From NCBI GenBank assembly GCA_020091685.1, contig CM034602.1, positions 612,551 through 676,550 of the forward strand: a stretch of 64,000 nucleotides of DNA, given 5' to 3'. The first letter of the stretch is position 1. The number at the start of each line of letters is the position of its first letter. The notes under the pieces were generated by a model, which ran no database searches, was not told the DNA's origin, and saw only the letters and a program-made list of their open reading frames with translations. The stretch is from Lutjanus erythropterus (taxonomy: Eukaryota > Chordata > Actinopteri > Lutjaniformes > Lutjanidae). Made by a program: the position numbers and the translations under genes. Positions 25,441 to 40,100 of the stretch are shown here, in pieces.

Positions 25441-26201
25441 GATAGATTTTTTTATTTTTAAAGGCTCTCCATTTATGATTCTCTCGCGAGATCATTTTAT
25501 ATCGACATGAAGGTTGATATCTGCACATTCAGAGGCAGAAAATACGTGTCTAAGGTTAACAAAAGCTTATAGTCTGGGTTCAAATTAGAACTCGCGAGAT
25601 CTTTCGCGACCCCTTTTCGGACCCTTCTTCCGGATGCAGGTTCCCGCCTTGCCGAAATGTCCCGGTGCATAAATTAATTGCATATGAAGACATGTAGAGT
25701 AGATTTATTTATTACAGTAACACCACTTTGAAAATCAGTACGTTTCTCTGAAAACCGTTAACTTTCACAGCACTCTTTTTAAAGCAGCTAACTCGCTATG
25801 TTACCGCCTGACTAACGTTTTACTGCATTTATACATTAGCTAACCGCCCCGTCGAGAGGTCCAAAGGTTGAAATCAAGCGTGGTGTTTATAGCTACGGAA
25901 GCCGCGGGGTCAAATCTAAGCAGGAGGTGTTAACAAACAGTAATCAACAGGAGCTTCTCTGGACTCTTCAGATATAATTAAGGTATCGGTGGCAGACAGG
26001 CAGCAGGTTGGACTGGTTTTTCTGGTCCGGATCCTCTTTGGTTAGTTCGTTTTAACCCCGCCCTCCTCCTCCTGCTGTCTCTGTGTGTGTTTGCCTGCTG
26101 TCAGAAGTCATCCGACTTGTCGGTGATGGTGTAACAGGCTCACTGTGGACCGACTGTCTGTGGGTTTAAGGACTTTATTATCAGCTGAGAGTCGTGAGAA
26201 G
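25441..26201 (+). promoter_or_regulatory. fcsk: fcsk promoter / 5' UTR region
   Basis: A CpG-containing block precedes the fcsk start codon. It contains a perfect TCTCGCGAGA palindrome at 25482-25491, a one-mismatch copy at about 25590-25599, and an ETS-like CTTCCGG at about 25628. TCTCGCGAGA is a known core element of TATA-less vertebrate promoters. The exact start site is not visible. Confidence 0.5.
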
Positions 26202-28716
26202 ATGTCCGGGTTCCGGTGGACGGTGGTGGTTCTGACCTGCCAACACAAGGACAGCGTCTACTCCTTTCAGAGAGGTGAGGATCATCTGTTCCTGATACGA
26301 TCTTTGGCTGCTGCAGTTACACCGAGCGGCCTGAAGGCGCCGCTGATGGACGCAAAACAAGTTCAAATTAATTCACAAATTTAATCTCATTTATTTATTT
26401 AAATAACTTTTCCAGCCCGTTCTTTTGTAGTTAACAGGTTAGTTTGTATTATTTGAAGTGTGGCTGTGTGACGTATTGATCCATAGTGTCTCTGTTTTTG
26501 TAATTTAAAAGTACTTTAATAATACACATATTACTTATTTGTTCTAATTTTTAGCTAGCTAGCAAGCAAAATATACATATATTAGCAAATTTAAAAATGT
26601 ACCTAGGTTTTTTTTTAGCTAGCACGCAGTATAAATTTTAGCTTGCTAAAACAGGTGGCTAGGTTTCTTTTCTTAGCTAGTCAGCTAACAATATTACTTG
26701 TTTTTTAATAATTGACTAACTGATTGATTGTTGCAGCTCTAAACAACATTAAATGTTTTTTTTTCTCATTACAGCCTCAATATTTAGTTAAAGGAGAGGA
26801 ATGATGAGACCAATAAAAATATTTGTTTATTTACATTTTTGATAAAAGTGCATGTTTAAAGGGACAGTTCACCCCAAAATAAAAACAAAAACATATTTTA
26901 TTATTATTAAGGTAAGAAATATTAAAAAAAAAAAAAAAAAGGTTAAAAGGTAGAATCTGAAGGATTTGTCAGTTTCTTTTGGTAAACGTTCCATACTGAT
27001 AGCTGATTGTTGAGTCTTGTTTCCGTGACGTCAGACAGACGTTTAGTGTCAGTGAAGCTTCCTGAGCAGCAGGATGATGAGAAAATGAGCCATGAGTCAA
27101 ATTCTTCTGTTGAGTCGATGGTGGTAATTTAGAGGGATTATTTTTGTCTGCATTGTTCTTTTGCAGGGGGAGTTTCATCCATATGTACATTTCTCAGTTG
27201 GAAACAGAGACATGATGTTTGATGATGTTAAAATGTGAACTTTATCTTCTTCAGTGTCCCTCAGAAACTCTGCAGTCGTCCACAGACAAATGATTTGATC
27301 TGATCACGTTTGAATTCTGTCATGAATGAAATATATAATGTTTGTCAGTTTTTATTTAAGATAAAGCTGCACAATTAATCACAATATGTCCAAGTGAAAT
27401 ATCCAGAACACAGAACCACAACCAAATTATAACCTTTTTTTTAAAAAAAAAGAAAGAAAGAAAGAAAGAAAAACATGAGAAAACATCATCATCATTATAA
27501 TGAGGTTCTTTAGAGCTGCAGAGACGTTCTGAACTAAAAATCTTTGTTCTGTAGATGAAAGAAAACATGTTTGTTTGGTTCAGACCTCGATAAATGTCAC
27601 ATCAGGATTTCAATAGAATTGTTTTTCAGTAAAAATAAAAATTGTGTTGCAGAAATGATCGTTCCCACCACTGTTGAGTTTCTGTGAGATCAGATAACTT
27701 GGTCATGATCCTGCAGAGATCCAGTGAAACTCAGGCCACAGTATCTAACCCCGCCCCCTGCCTGAGGAAGAACACTGAGAACCCATCCCAAACAAAACTA
27801 TCCCATCTGTAAGGAACCTCATGTTTCTGTTGTAAACAAATCTGGACATTGTAAAATCTGACTGCAACTGAAACAGTCAACGATTGTGAAAAAATATCTT
27901 GTTGCATCTTTAATTTTTACATCATTATTATTATTTTGATTGAAGATGATAATCCTTAATAACTCTTAATAATTCTGACCACCTACAGAACAGTGACCCT
28001 TTTCCTCAACATGTACAACAACAAAGGAAACTAACTAGAAAACAATATTACTCCTTCTTTGCTACTTTTTAGCTGGCTAGCAAGTAGTATAACCATTTTA
28101 TTTTTTAAAATGGCTAACAAATATAGCTAGCTGTCTATTTAGCTAGCTTGTTAGCAAACTTTTACTTTTACTTTTAGCTAGCAAGCAATATAACATTTTC
28201 CTTTTTCACCAGTTAGCTAAAGATAATGTTAGATTGTTTTTGACTAGCTAGTAAACAATGTTACTTTTGTTCTGATGTTTTAGCTAGCTAGCAATACTAC
28301 TTATTTCTACTTAGCTAGCATGCAATATATTTTTTCTTTTAACTAGTTAAAAAAAAGGCAGCTAGGCTTTATTTAGCTAGCTAGCTAAAAAGAGTGTTAT
28401 TTGCTTCTTAGCTTCTTTTATACTTGAAAAGTCCAACAGCACTCAGATTATTTTATTCATTTGTTTTGTTGGGTAAACAAACATCTCCATGCTGAGTTTA
28501 CTGACACTGAACTTTATATCACTAAAATCTAACTTGAATATTTTTTTATCAGTTTCCTGATTATTGTTAAAGATCTGGATTAACTCATTTTAAACTCTGA
28601 TTAGTGTTAATCTTAGATTAATTTAATCCTTGTTGGTGCAGCACAGTTTGAATATTGATAACTGATTAATGATTAACATCCAAACAAACTGTGACCCATT
28701 TAAAGAGACAGTATCA

Positions 28717-28780
<64 letters not shown>

Positions 28781-31700
28781 GTGTGTGGCAGAGCTGGAGT
28801 TATGCAGCAGCGTGGTTCTCTTTCTCCAGACGCGCTGGTTCTGACAGTCGGGGATCACTGCGGCGCCGCTGGGCAGCGGCGGGCGACGTCAACGCTCTGC
28901 TGGTCGCGTCGGAACACCTGAGCAACCGAGCCGATACACGTGTGAGTCGCTGACTGATGGTGTTACTGATGTTACATCTACAACAGTGGCGGGTAGGCTT
29001 GTGACCTATACTGCAACCAGGGGCACACAGATGTTCTGGCTTCACTTTCACGTGAACTCTGCCTGACAAAGGAAACTGAGAACTTTCTTGTTGTGGAGGC
29101 AGATAATTGTGTGTGCAGTTTCTATCTTTCTATCAGGACCTTATTTGAAGTTCCTGTATTTTGCCTTTGCAGGAGCGTAACCAAAAAAATATTGGTCATA
29201 CAAAATATTGGTCATACCAAAATATTGGGTCATACCAAAGCAAGGCAGAAACTTCCATTTGATCTGATCAAGCAGAATGATGACAAATACAATCAAATGT
29301 CTAATGAACCTTTTATTGTTATTATTTACATTATTGTTATTATCATTATTTATTCACAACATTTGTTATTATATTACAGCACGTTGTGATGTTCAAAGTA
29401 ACTTTTAAAATCAAATTATTTCAGTGGTTTTTGGATGTTTCTGAGCATCTGAAGTTACTAATATTTATATTCTGATAAAATAAAATTGGATTTTAAATAT
29501 AAAAGGCTGCAACAGAAAAACATGAAAACAGGTGGAGCGCACTCAACGTATTTTGGATCTATTGTTCAACTGACAAGACTGTGACAGGATTAATTAATCG
29601 ACTAATCATTTTAAATTTGTTTTATTTAAAAACAAACTTAGCTCTCCAAAAAGTAGAAAAAGAAGTAAAACATGGTTCTTTGTGTTCTCAGAGATGTCAG
29701 ATCCATAACTGGTCATTGAAACGATGCATTTTAATTTAATATATCTTTATTTATTTGCATGAATTCTTCCAGCACATTTAGATCAAAAAATAACTGGCTT
29801 TATAAATTCTGTTTATTTAACTTGAATCTCTTTCTGTTTAATCTTCTGTCGTAAATGTTTATATCATGAACTGAACAAAAGCTGCATCACGTGAGACGAC
29901 GTAAAAAGTTTCTAAGTGAGATCAATGATTGTGATGAAACAGGTCACTTTAGTTGGGATGAAGGAAACTAAAACGTCTTTCAGTTACTAACTAAACTAAC
30001 AAAACTAAACCAGCTTATATGAAACTAATCAAAGTTGTTTTTTGTGCGGAGCTCCTGCTCGCTTCGTTTTCTTGGGCTGAACGATTTCAAACTGAAATGA
30101 TCTGCGATGTTAGAGAAATAAGAAATCATTTCCAGGTGGGTTTGTCCTCGGTGGAAGGTTGTTTTAAATACGCTCGGTTGAGTGTGATTATATTCTGCTT
30201 TAATTTTGCACCACATGTTCTGGAAGATTCACGTCCATATTTGATCCTATTTTACGAATAAGTTGCAAGCAGCGGAGGAGCGACGCTGAACGCTCTTCTA
30301 GTCGCGGCTGAACACCTGAGCAACAGAGCCGGACACACGGTGAGTAGGGCTGCAGCTTATTTTAGTTATCGATCAGTCTGCACATTATTTGACCAATCGA
30401 TTTGTCCAAGTGTCCAAAAATAAAGCAAAAACATCCTGAGTGACGTCTTTATGTCTTGTTTTCTGACCGACAGTCCAAAAATATCCAGTTTACTGTCAGG
30501 ATGAAGCTGAAAAAATGACCAGTTATGAACGACCGTCCCTCCGTCTTTACAAAACACCGCTGTAACTGAATGACACTTTAGTAACTCAGAAGTTACTGAA
30601 AAGAAAAAGGTTCACACTGTGAGCGAGCAGGAAAATAAATCATTCAACTAACAACAAATGTTCCGATGTTGAGAAGAAAGAATAAATATGTTTGTTCTCT
30701 AGTTTAAAGATGAACAGAATCTTAGTTTAAAAGCTCATTTCTCAATCATCAACTTTCTCCCAGTTAGAACCGGATCACAGCTTAAAGTTTCAGTGCAACA
30801 GAATTAAACTTAATCTAAAGTGAGACGTTTAACTGTAACTTAAATGAAAGTTAAACCAGGACTGAATCCGGAGCGCCCGCCTCAGTCCCGCTTCCACTCT
30901 GCTCTGTCAGCTCGTTGAAGTGTCGTTTCACTCAGGTGGTGACAGCTGACGTCTGGACACTCTCATCTCCACACCACAGTCCAGCAGCAGAACGTTCTCC
31001 TCTGTCTTCTTCAGTGTGTCCGATGTTTTTATCTGTTCTCGTTCTGCAGGGTCGTGATTTCCCGAGTTCGCAGTAAAGCGTTCTGCTGGCTGCCTGCAGA
31101 GAACCCGAGCAGAGAGTCCAGGCTCCTGTTCTGCTGCCTGGACCTGCTGCTGACGTTCTGTCCAACCAGGTCTGAAGAACAACCCTCCATAATTAACCTT
31201 TAACCTTTATGTCTTCATCACTTAATGAATCCAACCACACAGCTCACAAATGTTCCAATAAATATAATATATTCTGTAGATCAGTTGTTCACACAGGACA
31301 TTTTATTTGAGTCACAAAATAAATAAAAGATTAAGCAACAAATTTTTCAACTTTAATATTTATACCTGCAGCTTTACTGCTTTTATAAAACATTTAAAAC
31401 GTGTGTAGTTTTACTGATGAGAGGGAAAATACCACAACACTGTAAAAATCACTTCTGCTTTTGTCTTGTCTTTCTTTGATGGGAGGAGCCTCAGTGTTAT
31501 TATTCACAGTTCTTATCTACTTTTTAAATGTATTATTTTTAGGTATAATCCTCATCTCTGTTTGTTTTACTTTAAATAAAAATAAATGTCAAGAAAAATC
31601 TAAGAAAACTCTAAATGTTCATGAAACTTAGTTTATATGGAGGAAACGAATAACATTTTAATTTTACAATTGTTGTTGTTGGTTTGTAAGAAGATGAAAA

Positions 31701-31834
31701 TACCAAATCAGTTTTACGACTTCTGATCTTTAGTTGATATGATTTACTTTTCTTCTTTAGATAAACTTCAGATTTTTTAAACCTCAAAATTGTATTCAAA
31801 AATTATGGAGCAGATTCATTCAGGTGAAAGTGAA

Positions 31835-31895
<61 letters not shown>

Positions 31896-33502
31896 AATAT
31901 AATAAAATATTACAAATATATTGATAATATTAAAAGAATAATATTACAAAAAGAAAAAATCAAACAATCTAAAATGAAAGTGAAGGAATAAAGGTGGACA
32001 GACTGAATGTAAACTCAACATGGACAGAAACAAACGCCCACATCACTCATGGACAGACAGAAGAACATGGGGCAGAACCTGACCTGTTCTCTGAGGAACC
32101 ATAACATAAACTGATGACATAAACTCACAACAGCAGCCTTAAAAAAAGTCTTTAGAATCTGAAATGCTGAAACCTGCAGAACCTCGTTTGTACCTTTGTA
32201 CCTTAGTCAGAGTTCTGTTTGTTTTTTGTTCTGTCTCAGATCTGTCCTGTTCTCCTCCTGAGTTTGGGTCTGCAGCACCGACATGCTCCTCACCATCCCG
32301 GACTTCGGTTCGTGTTTTACTGTTCTCTAAACTAACACTGCAGTCTGTTAAGAGAACCACAAACGTCCGCAGTTAGAGCAACAACTATTAATCAGTGATC
32401 AATTTAATTGATCTTCTATGATAAACATGTGAAACATGAAGCTTCGCCATATGTTCCACAAGCTACACTCTTGGAAATAAGGGTTAAAAGGTTCTTCCTG
32501 AAGGGCTGTGGCTGTGTTTCAAGGACTGTTGAAATCCTTGAAGAACTCTTTCAAGGGTTCTTTGTACCATAATATAAAAAGGTTCTCGATAGAACTCCTG
32601 GTTGGATTCTTGTTAGCGCCTTAGAAAGTTAGAAAGGTTCTTGATAGAACTTCCAGAGAGGTTCTAGGTAGAACCATTGCATCATAGAAGAGTTCTCTAT
32701 AGAACCTCTCACAGGGGCTCTAGGTGAAATCTTTATTCTGAGACTGCATGACCTCATTTTCACCTCAAACCAATCAGAATCAAGTATTTGCTGTCATGTT
32801 GTCATTTAAAACATCCATCGGAACTCGAACGCTCGCTGAAACCTTGTGTGTTCCGTGGGTTCTGTTTGTGTTTGGTGTGTTCTGTAGCTCTGTCCTGGAG
32901 GGTTTCTGGTGTTCGTTCTGGCGTTACCAGGCGACGTTCCTGCGACCAATCACGGAGTCTACCTGCCCGACCAACAGCACCTTCATTCAGACGGTCTCAC
33001 TTTAATATTCTGAATGATGTGCTTTATTTGTGACTGAAGGTGCGTTTGTTTTGTCTCTCAGGGTCAGGCCAGAAACATCATCTACAAGGACGAAGGAGCA
33101 GATTCAACAAGCACTGATGCCTGATGGGAAAGCAACGCTGGTGCCTCCGCTTGTCTGTGAAATAAAATCAAACACACCTTCTGGTTTCCTGTTCGACCTG
33201 TTTTTTGTTTTGGTGTGTTTTCTGAGCCGACTGGTTCTCCTCAGTCTGAACCGTCCATGAGTTTCCTAACAGTAGAACTAACAACACACTAGAAAAACAG
33301 ACATACAAAGAACTTCATGTAGAACATTTACTGAATTTACAAGAAGGCTCAAATAATAAGAATTTGTTGTAAGTAGAGAAAAAGAACAAAAACAACTGAC
33401 TGCCTGTGTGTGTGTGTGTGTGTGTCTCTGTGTGTGTCTCTGTGTGTGTGTCTCTGTGTGTGTCTCTGTGTGTGTGTTCTCTGTGTGTGTCTCTGTGTGT
33501 GT

Positions 33503-33536
<34 letters not shown>

Positions 33537-33706
33537 CTGTCTCTGTGTGTGTGTGTGTGTGTGTCTGTCTCTCTGTGTGTGTGTCTGTGTGTGTGTCTGT
33601 GTGTGTGTCTCTGTGTGTGTGTGTGTGTGTCTGTGTGTGTGTGTGTGTGTGTCTGTCTCTGTGTGTGTCTGTGTGTGTGTGTCTCTGTGTCTGTCTGTGT
33701 GTGTGT

Positions 33707-33745
<39 letters not shown>

Positions 33746-34078
33746 TGTCTCTGTGTGTGTCTGTGTCTCTGTGTGTCTCTGTGTGTGTCTGTGTGTGTGT
33801 GTGTCTGTGTGTGTCTCTGTGTGTGTCTCTGTGCTGTGTCTGTGTGTGCTGTGTGTGTGTGTCTCTGTGTGTCTGTGTGTCTGTGTGTGTGTCTGTGTGT
33901 CTGTGTGTGTGTCTCTGTGTGTGTGTGTGTGTCTCTGTGTGTCTCTGTGTGTCTCTGTGTGTCTGTGTGTCTCTGTCTGTGTCTGTGTGTGTGTGTGTGT
34001 GTGTGTCTGTGTCTCTGTGTGTGTCTCTGTGTGTGTGTGTCTCTGTGTGTCTCTGTGTCTCTGTGTGTGTGTCTCTGT

Positions 34079-34135
<57 letters not shown>

Positions 34136-37100
34136 TGTCTCTGTGTGTGCTCTGTGTGTGTGTGTGTCTCTGTGTGTCTCTGTGTGTGTCTCTGTGTCTC
34201 TGTGTGTCTCTGTGTGTGTCTCTGTGTGTGTCTCTGTGTGTGTCTCTGTGTGTCTCTGTGTGTCTCTGTGTGTGTCTCTGTGTGTGTCTCTGTGTGTGTC
34301 TCTGTGTGTGTGTGTCTGTGTGTGTGTGTGTGTCTCTGTGTGTGTCTCTGTGTGTGTCTGTGTGTGTGTCTCTGTGTGTGTGTGTCTCTGTGTGTGTCTC
34401 TGTGTGTGTCTGTGTGTGTGTGTGTGTGTGTCTGCAGGTGTCTGGTCCAGTCTTCTTCAGCAGGTCTGTATCAGAGAAGTTACTACAGACTCAACTCCTC
34501 TGGATGGCTGCACCTACCTGGGCCAGGACTCTGGAGCTCCGCCTCCAGGTATCACTCTCCTCTTCTGTCTGAGAAGAGAGATGCATTCAAATGTTCCTAA
34601 AACAACAATCACTGGTGGAAAGTAACTAAGTAGATTTACTACAAATTTGACATCTTTGTTACTTACTTTACAAATTAAGATTTTTACACCAGCTGTTGGG
34701 ACGCCTGATCTTGAACAACACTGTCTTCTTCTTCCTTCCTGTCCTCTTCTTTGGTTAGATCTCTTTGTTCCTGGATATATTGAAGTGTCTCTGCTCAGAT
34801 CTGACTCAGGATCAGTTTGTGAGCGAGGAGCAGTTGGCTGCAGTTCTCTGCTGGACCGCAGGATCGATCGTGAGGAGCGGCAGGACGGAGCTGTGGAGGA
34901 TCCTGAGAGGACTCCACTCAGTGTGGGTGGGTGTCCCTGTTACCATGTGGTTACCATCTGCTGTCAGATGATCTGACCAATGAGATGCTGAGTCTGTTTG
35001 AACGTGTTGTGATGCGATGCAGACGTTTACTTTCTCTGACTCGTTAATGTCTTTCTTCATCATCTGTGATGTGAAAACATCAGATTTATACACAGTCAGA
35101 GGTCAGCATCACAGGCGATAAAGTTTCTAAGTTGGTAGGAATACTGAATTTCTGTACCATTGTTCAAAAGAACTAAACACACTGTCACAGAAAAGGTCAT
35201 ACAGTGACTAAATGTCCCATCTATTATAGATGGTGTAAACATGCAATGTCTTGAGGTGGTGCAGCAAGTGATAGTTCTGTGAGTGCGGCGCCTGAACTGG
35301 TACCATATTTTTAGTGAATGTATCAAGTGGATTCAGGTGAAACTGGAAATAGGTCGTGACAGTGGTAGTTTAGCACAGAGCAGAGAAATCAGTGAAACCA
35401 GACCAGTAGAAGAATTCTCCATGGTTACCCATGGCAGCATGGTATCATCTCTTTTACCCAAAATAGAATTGCCTTTATTTTTGCAGCCCAATAGTAGAAT
35501 AGGAAGTTTGGGAGCGCTAAACCACCTGCTCTTCGAGGTCTTTGTCATATACTATGTTTAATTCGGGTTGTTTCTTGTTCCAAATGAAAGAAGATATGTG
35601 GGTTTTCAGATTGTTAAAAAGGATTCAGTTAAGAATATTGGACTTGTAGTCTAGTCTAATACTAAGGGAGAAGCTTTTTATCTAAAAGAAAGTAATCAAT
35701 ACATGAGAAGGTCTTATGCACTGAGGAAAACAAAGAGTATCTGTGTAATGTAGGATTGTGAAAACGCCAAACATCCGCAATTCCATATGTATTCAGGAAG
35801 CATTGTATTACACGTGCTGATTTGGAGACAGATGCCCTCTGGGAGCTACGATCTAGGGTGGGTGATAGGACGCAGTTCAGATCCTCCAAAAACAAGGTGA
35901 TGTGTTGCCATATTTCAAAGCCGTGAGAAGATGTTACTTACTGAAAATCCTGGTCATCCCAATTGGGAGCATAAATATTTGCAAGAATTAATGGAACCCC
36001 ATACACCTGTCCCATCCCTGCTGGATCTGAATCTACACTAGTTGATACAGATGGTAAGGTCTTATTAGTTAGGAAGTTAGAGTGATAATATGGGCTGCCC
36101 AGCAGCTCTTCAGTCTAAAGTGATCAGAACTACGCAGGTGGGTTTCTTGTAGAAATGCTATATCGGTCTTAAGTTGTTGTAAATGGGAAAACTTTCTCTG
36201 CTTTACTGGGTGATTAAGAGATTTGACATTCTAACTCACAAAGTTAACTAAACAGTCCTAGATTGTTTAGGATGACCAGTGGTCAACAGAGTGTAATATA
36301 CATAGAAATATACAGAAAGTATACATATGTAGAAAAGCCAAAAACAAAACAAAAACAAACAAACAGACAGGCAAAAACAGTCTGGCCTAAACTCAACCTA
36401 TAACATTCCCAACACTATCACCCAACGAAACATGGTGATCGAAAACTCTTACACATGTATCCACACATCACGTGCTTGTTTGGTTCACTCCAAGCCTACA
36501 TGTATGGCTCCCGCCAAACCGTGACCCATGTGCACATTAATGTTCAGTGGTCAAGAACCAGTTATACTTTAACAAAGGCTGTGTTTCAGCAAAACATGAA
36601 AGGACTACCAAGACAAAGTTCTAAATAAACGAAGACAACTCAAAGTCAAATATTGACCAACTTAGGATACTCTGTTTCCATTTGTGCTCACTGCGCTCAC
36701 ACGGCGCTCACGGCGCCACAGTGCAGCCTTCTGCTGAGTCACAGCTGCCTCTGAACACCAACAGAATACAGAATCTGTCTCTGCAAAATCTTCATGAATA
36801 CTTTCTCTGCTCTGACAGTGTACGCCCGCGGTCGCTATGACTACCTGACTCTGTGTAAGCAGCACGTGGACCAACTGAGCTGTGATTGGACAGACAGAAA
36901 CACTCTGTCTCACATCCAGGTGACACTTCCTCTTCCTGTTCCTCAGCGCTCATTTAAATGTCTCAGGGTATGATGGTGTACAGAAGGATAAGTAAACGCC
37001 TCGCCGCCATTTCACTAACTTCTTCCTGTTTCCTCAGAGAGCGAGCCAGGTCAACGAACGAGGCCGAGTCATCAACAGCGTCTGGAGGAGAGACGCCACC

Positions 37101-40100
37101 GGCAGCCAGAGCAGTGGTGCAACACTGCCACTTACAGGTCAGTTTTACCGCTGTTCTTCAGTCAGTGAACCAGCTTTACGTGTTTTTTTTTTTTGGGGGG
37201 CGGCCCTGTTGTGACCTTTGACCTCTTATCCAGGGTCCTCGAGTCCCGCCAGGTTGTTTACTGTCGGGTCTCAAATTGATGACATCACAGTGTATCAGGC
37301 TGGAGCTGTCCAATGACCTCATCATCCAGGGACATCGCATTGAGCTGGGGAACTGAAGCTGAACGCTTACACCGTGATGGGAGCTCAGGACACCTGGAGG
37401 TAAAAATAAGAAAGTTTCAAACTTGTTTTCATTAAGTTCTTCATCTTCCTAATGCTGATCAGTGTCCTGCTGTGGACGGGTCAGCAGCAACATGGATTTT
37501 AGACAACAGAAAAATCAGTGTAAGGGTTTTTCAGAATATTTTCACCTCTTTACCTTTCTGTCAGACAGACTTTTCTGACAGAAAACCACTATTATATAAG
37601 ACAAATCTCACTCTACAAACCAACCAAACTCCATTCATAAAATCAGTGATTTTAGCTCACAGAACATGAGAGTTGTTGGTCTGCTGCCTCCATCTGTTAG
37701 TCTGTTTGAGTTGTTGTGTGACTTCAGTGTTTTAAAGGGTTAATTCAGACTCACTGAAGTCACACAAGTCTCTGACCTCCTCCTCCTCCTCCTCCTCCTC
37801 CTCCTCCTCCTCCTCCTCCTCCTCCTCCTCCTCCTCCTCCTCAGGTCTCCTCTGATGAACGAAATGCCTCCTTCCTCAACCAGACATGGAGCCTCTTCTA
37901 CAGCAGAACAGGAATCCAGTAAGAAACATTTAGATTGTGTCTCTAAACTTGTTTTTGTTTTGTTGTTTATCATCATATCCTGATTTTATTTTAACAAGTC
38001 GAAGAGAGAGATTCATGGATGTATTTTTGAGATAGAAATCTGAAAGAAAAGTCAAATATATATTTAAAAATTATTCAAATATATTTCTGGAATGTTTGAA
38101 AACGTTTGTTTTACATTAAAGTGCAAGAAATTTTTAATCAGACTGAATTACTGATTAAATTTTTAATTCATTAATTGTTTCAAATTCACAACACCTCCTT
38201 TCCTTTCCTTTTTCTCCTCTCCTCTCCTCTCCTCTCCTCTCCTCTCCTCTCTCCTCCCTGTCCTCCTCTCTCCTCTCCTCTCTCTCCTGTCCTCTCCTCT
38301 CCTCCTCTCAGACCAGAGGACCTTTGGGTCCGAGGAGAACCTCACCTCCTGGAGGCTCGTCTCTTCCCTGTTCTCCACCCCAGAGGAGTGCGCTGGTCTG
38401 GAGGGAGTCAGCTGGCTGCTGGGCGGTGGCGGCTGTCTGCAGAGGTGGAGGGGCGTGGAGGCTCTCTCTGAAGGAGGTGATGTCACTCACCCACCAGGAG
38501 GCGGAGCTGCAGTGGAGGGAGGAGCTGCTGTTCCTGGTAGGGAGGAGAGATGATGGACGCCCTGAGGAGTCGCTCAGACGCTGCCTGCTGCCGACCTTCA
38601 GGGCGGCGGTGCTGGGAGGCCAGCAGGGGCGCTGCTGGAGACGCTCGACGGCAGTGAGTCACAACAACAACATCAAAACTTTATTTAGACTTTCAAAAGA
38701 ACAAAAGTGAACCACATACAGAGATGTTACTGTGATACGGCAACGTCGCCATGTTGATTGGACCAAATCCATATAGACGGGGAGCTGAAGTAATTCTGGA
38801 TAAAAACTGATTTTTATATTGAAGATCTACAAGTTCATGTAGACGCCATGAAGTTTGACTTTTCATTTAAACTTTTTTTATTTTTTGATTTGTAAAGATC
38901 AGTTGGTGGCAGATAAAGACAAATAAAATGAGACAATAAAATAAAACAGAACTAAAAACAATGATACCAGATAAAACAACAGGATTATGTGTCATTTGAA
39001 TATTAAAATTAAATTTTAGACTAAATGCAGTTATTGAAATAATTTGACTGTTTTTACAATAATTATTTATTTTTCTTCTGTGTTTTCTTTAAAATCAGTT
39101 TGTGTCTTTTTGTTTTGTTGACATATTGGCGCCACATTAGCTCACTGCCGATAGACTGATTGATTGATTGATTCTTCGCTGTTTCGTCTTTTTCAGTTGC
39201 AGCAGGAAGCACAGATCAGGGGCGGAGTCAGGCGCAGAGCTGGGCGTGGCTGCTCGCTGCCTCTCCTGCATCAGGACGTTGGTGTGCATGGCGAGAGAGG
39301 CGGGCTGAGGAGCGGACCGGCCGCCAACAAGGCCTGGAGTTCGCCTACCTCCTGTTGGAGAGGGTGACCTGAGGGGCGGAGCCGACGCCTGGCTGCACAG
39401 AGAGCGATGGCTCAGCAGGTGAGCTTCACCAGAAATGAGCGAGACGCCACGGAATATAAGAACGCGGAAACGAAACGCTTTAGTGTTTATATCCAGAATT
39501 AATGCAGCTCCTCTATACGCGGTGACTCCGAGTCAAACACTGAGGCGCTGTGTAAACGCAGTATTTGTGTTTGTGGATTTTCTTCCTTGACGGCGACCTG
39601 TTTGTTTGTGTGATCGCCCCTGCAGGCCGACCTGCTGGTTCGCGGCGCGCACTACGAGGGCGCCGCCAGGTGCTCCACGACAGGCTGTGATGTCATCGCA
39701 GAAGTTCATCTCCATCAGCCAGGGTGAGGCCCGCCTCGAGGAGTGGCAGGAAGCGGAGTGTCCGCCAGACTGACCTGGCAGGTGAGTCGAGGGGAAAGTA
39801 ACTGAGTACATTTACTCAAGTACTGCTCTCAGAGTCAGTATCAGTTTAGGTTCTAGATCAGGAACCCATAAAACCACAGAGGTTTCATGTTTGCAGGGTT
39901 GAAATAAGTTTTTAAAAGATTTAAATTTTGCAAGCAGTTTTTCTCTTGAGCTTTAGAACCTCTGACTAAAACTTGTTCCACATTAATGTTCAGAATCTCA
40001 AACATGTGACCTTTAAGAACCCTTCAAGTTGATTGACAGGTGAACCTCATGAACACGTTAAACACGTTTCATCTTTGTGTTTCAGGCGGTTGAGCGACAC

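Noticed and set aside
33406-34625. Three overlapping open frames of about 390-405 codons rich in Cys/Val/Ser
   Set aside because: They are translations of a GT/TCTC minisatellite; all three frames stay open because the repeat lacks stop codons. Only the small fcsk exon at 34438-34548 is real.
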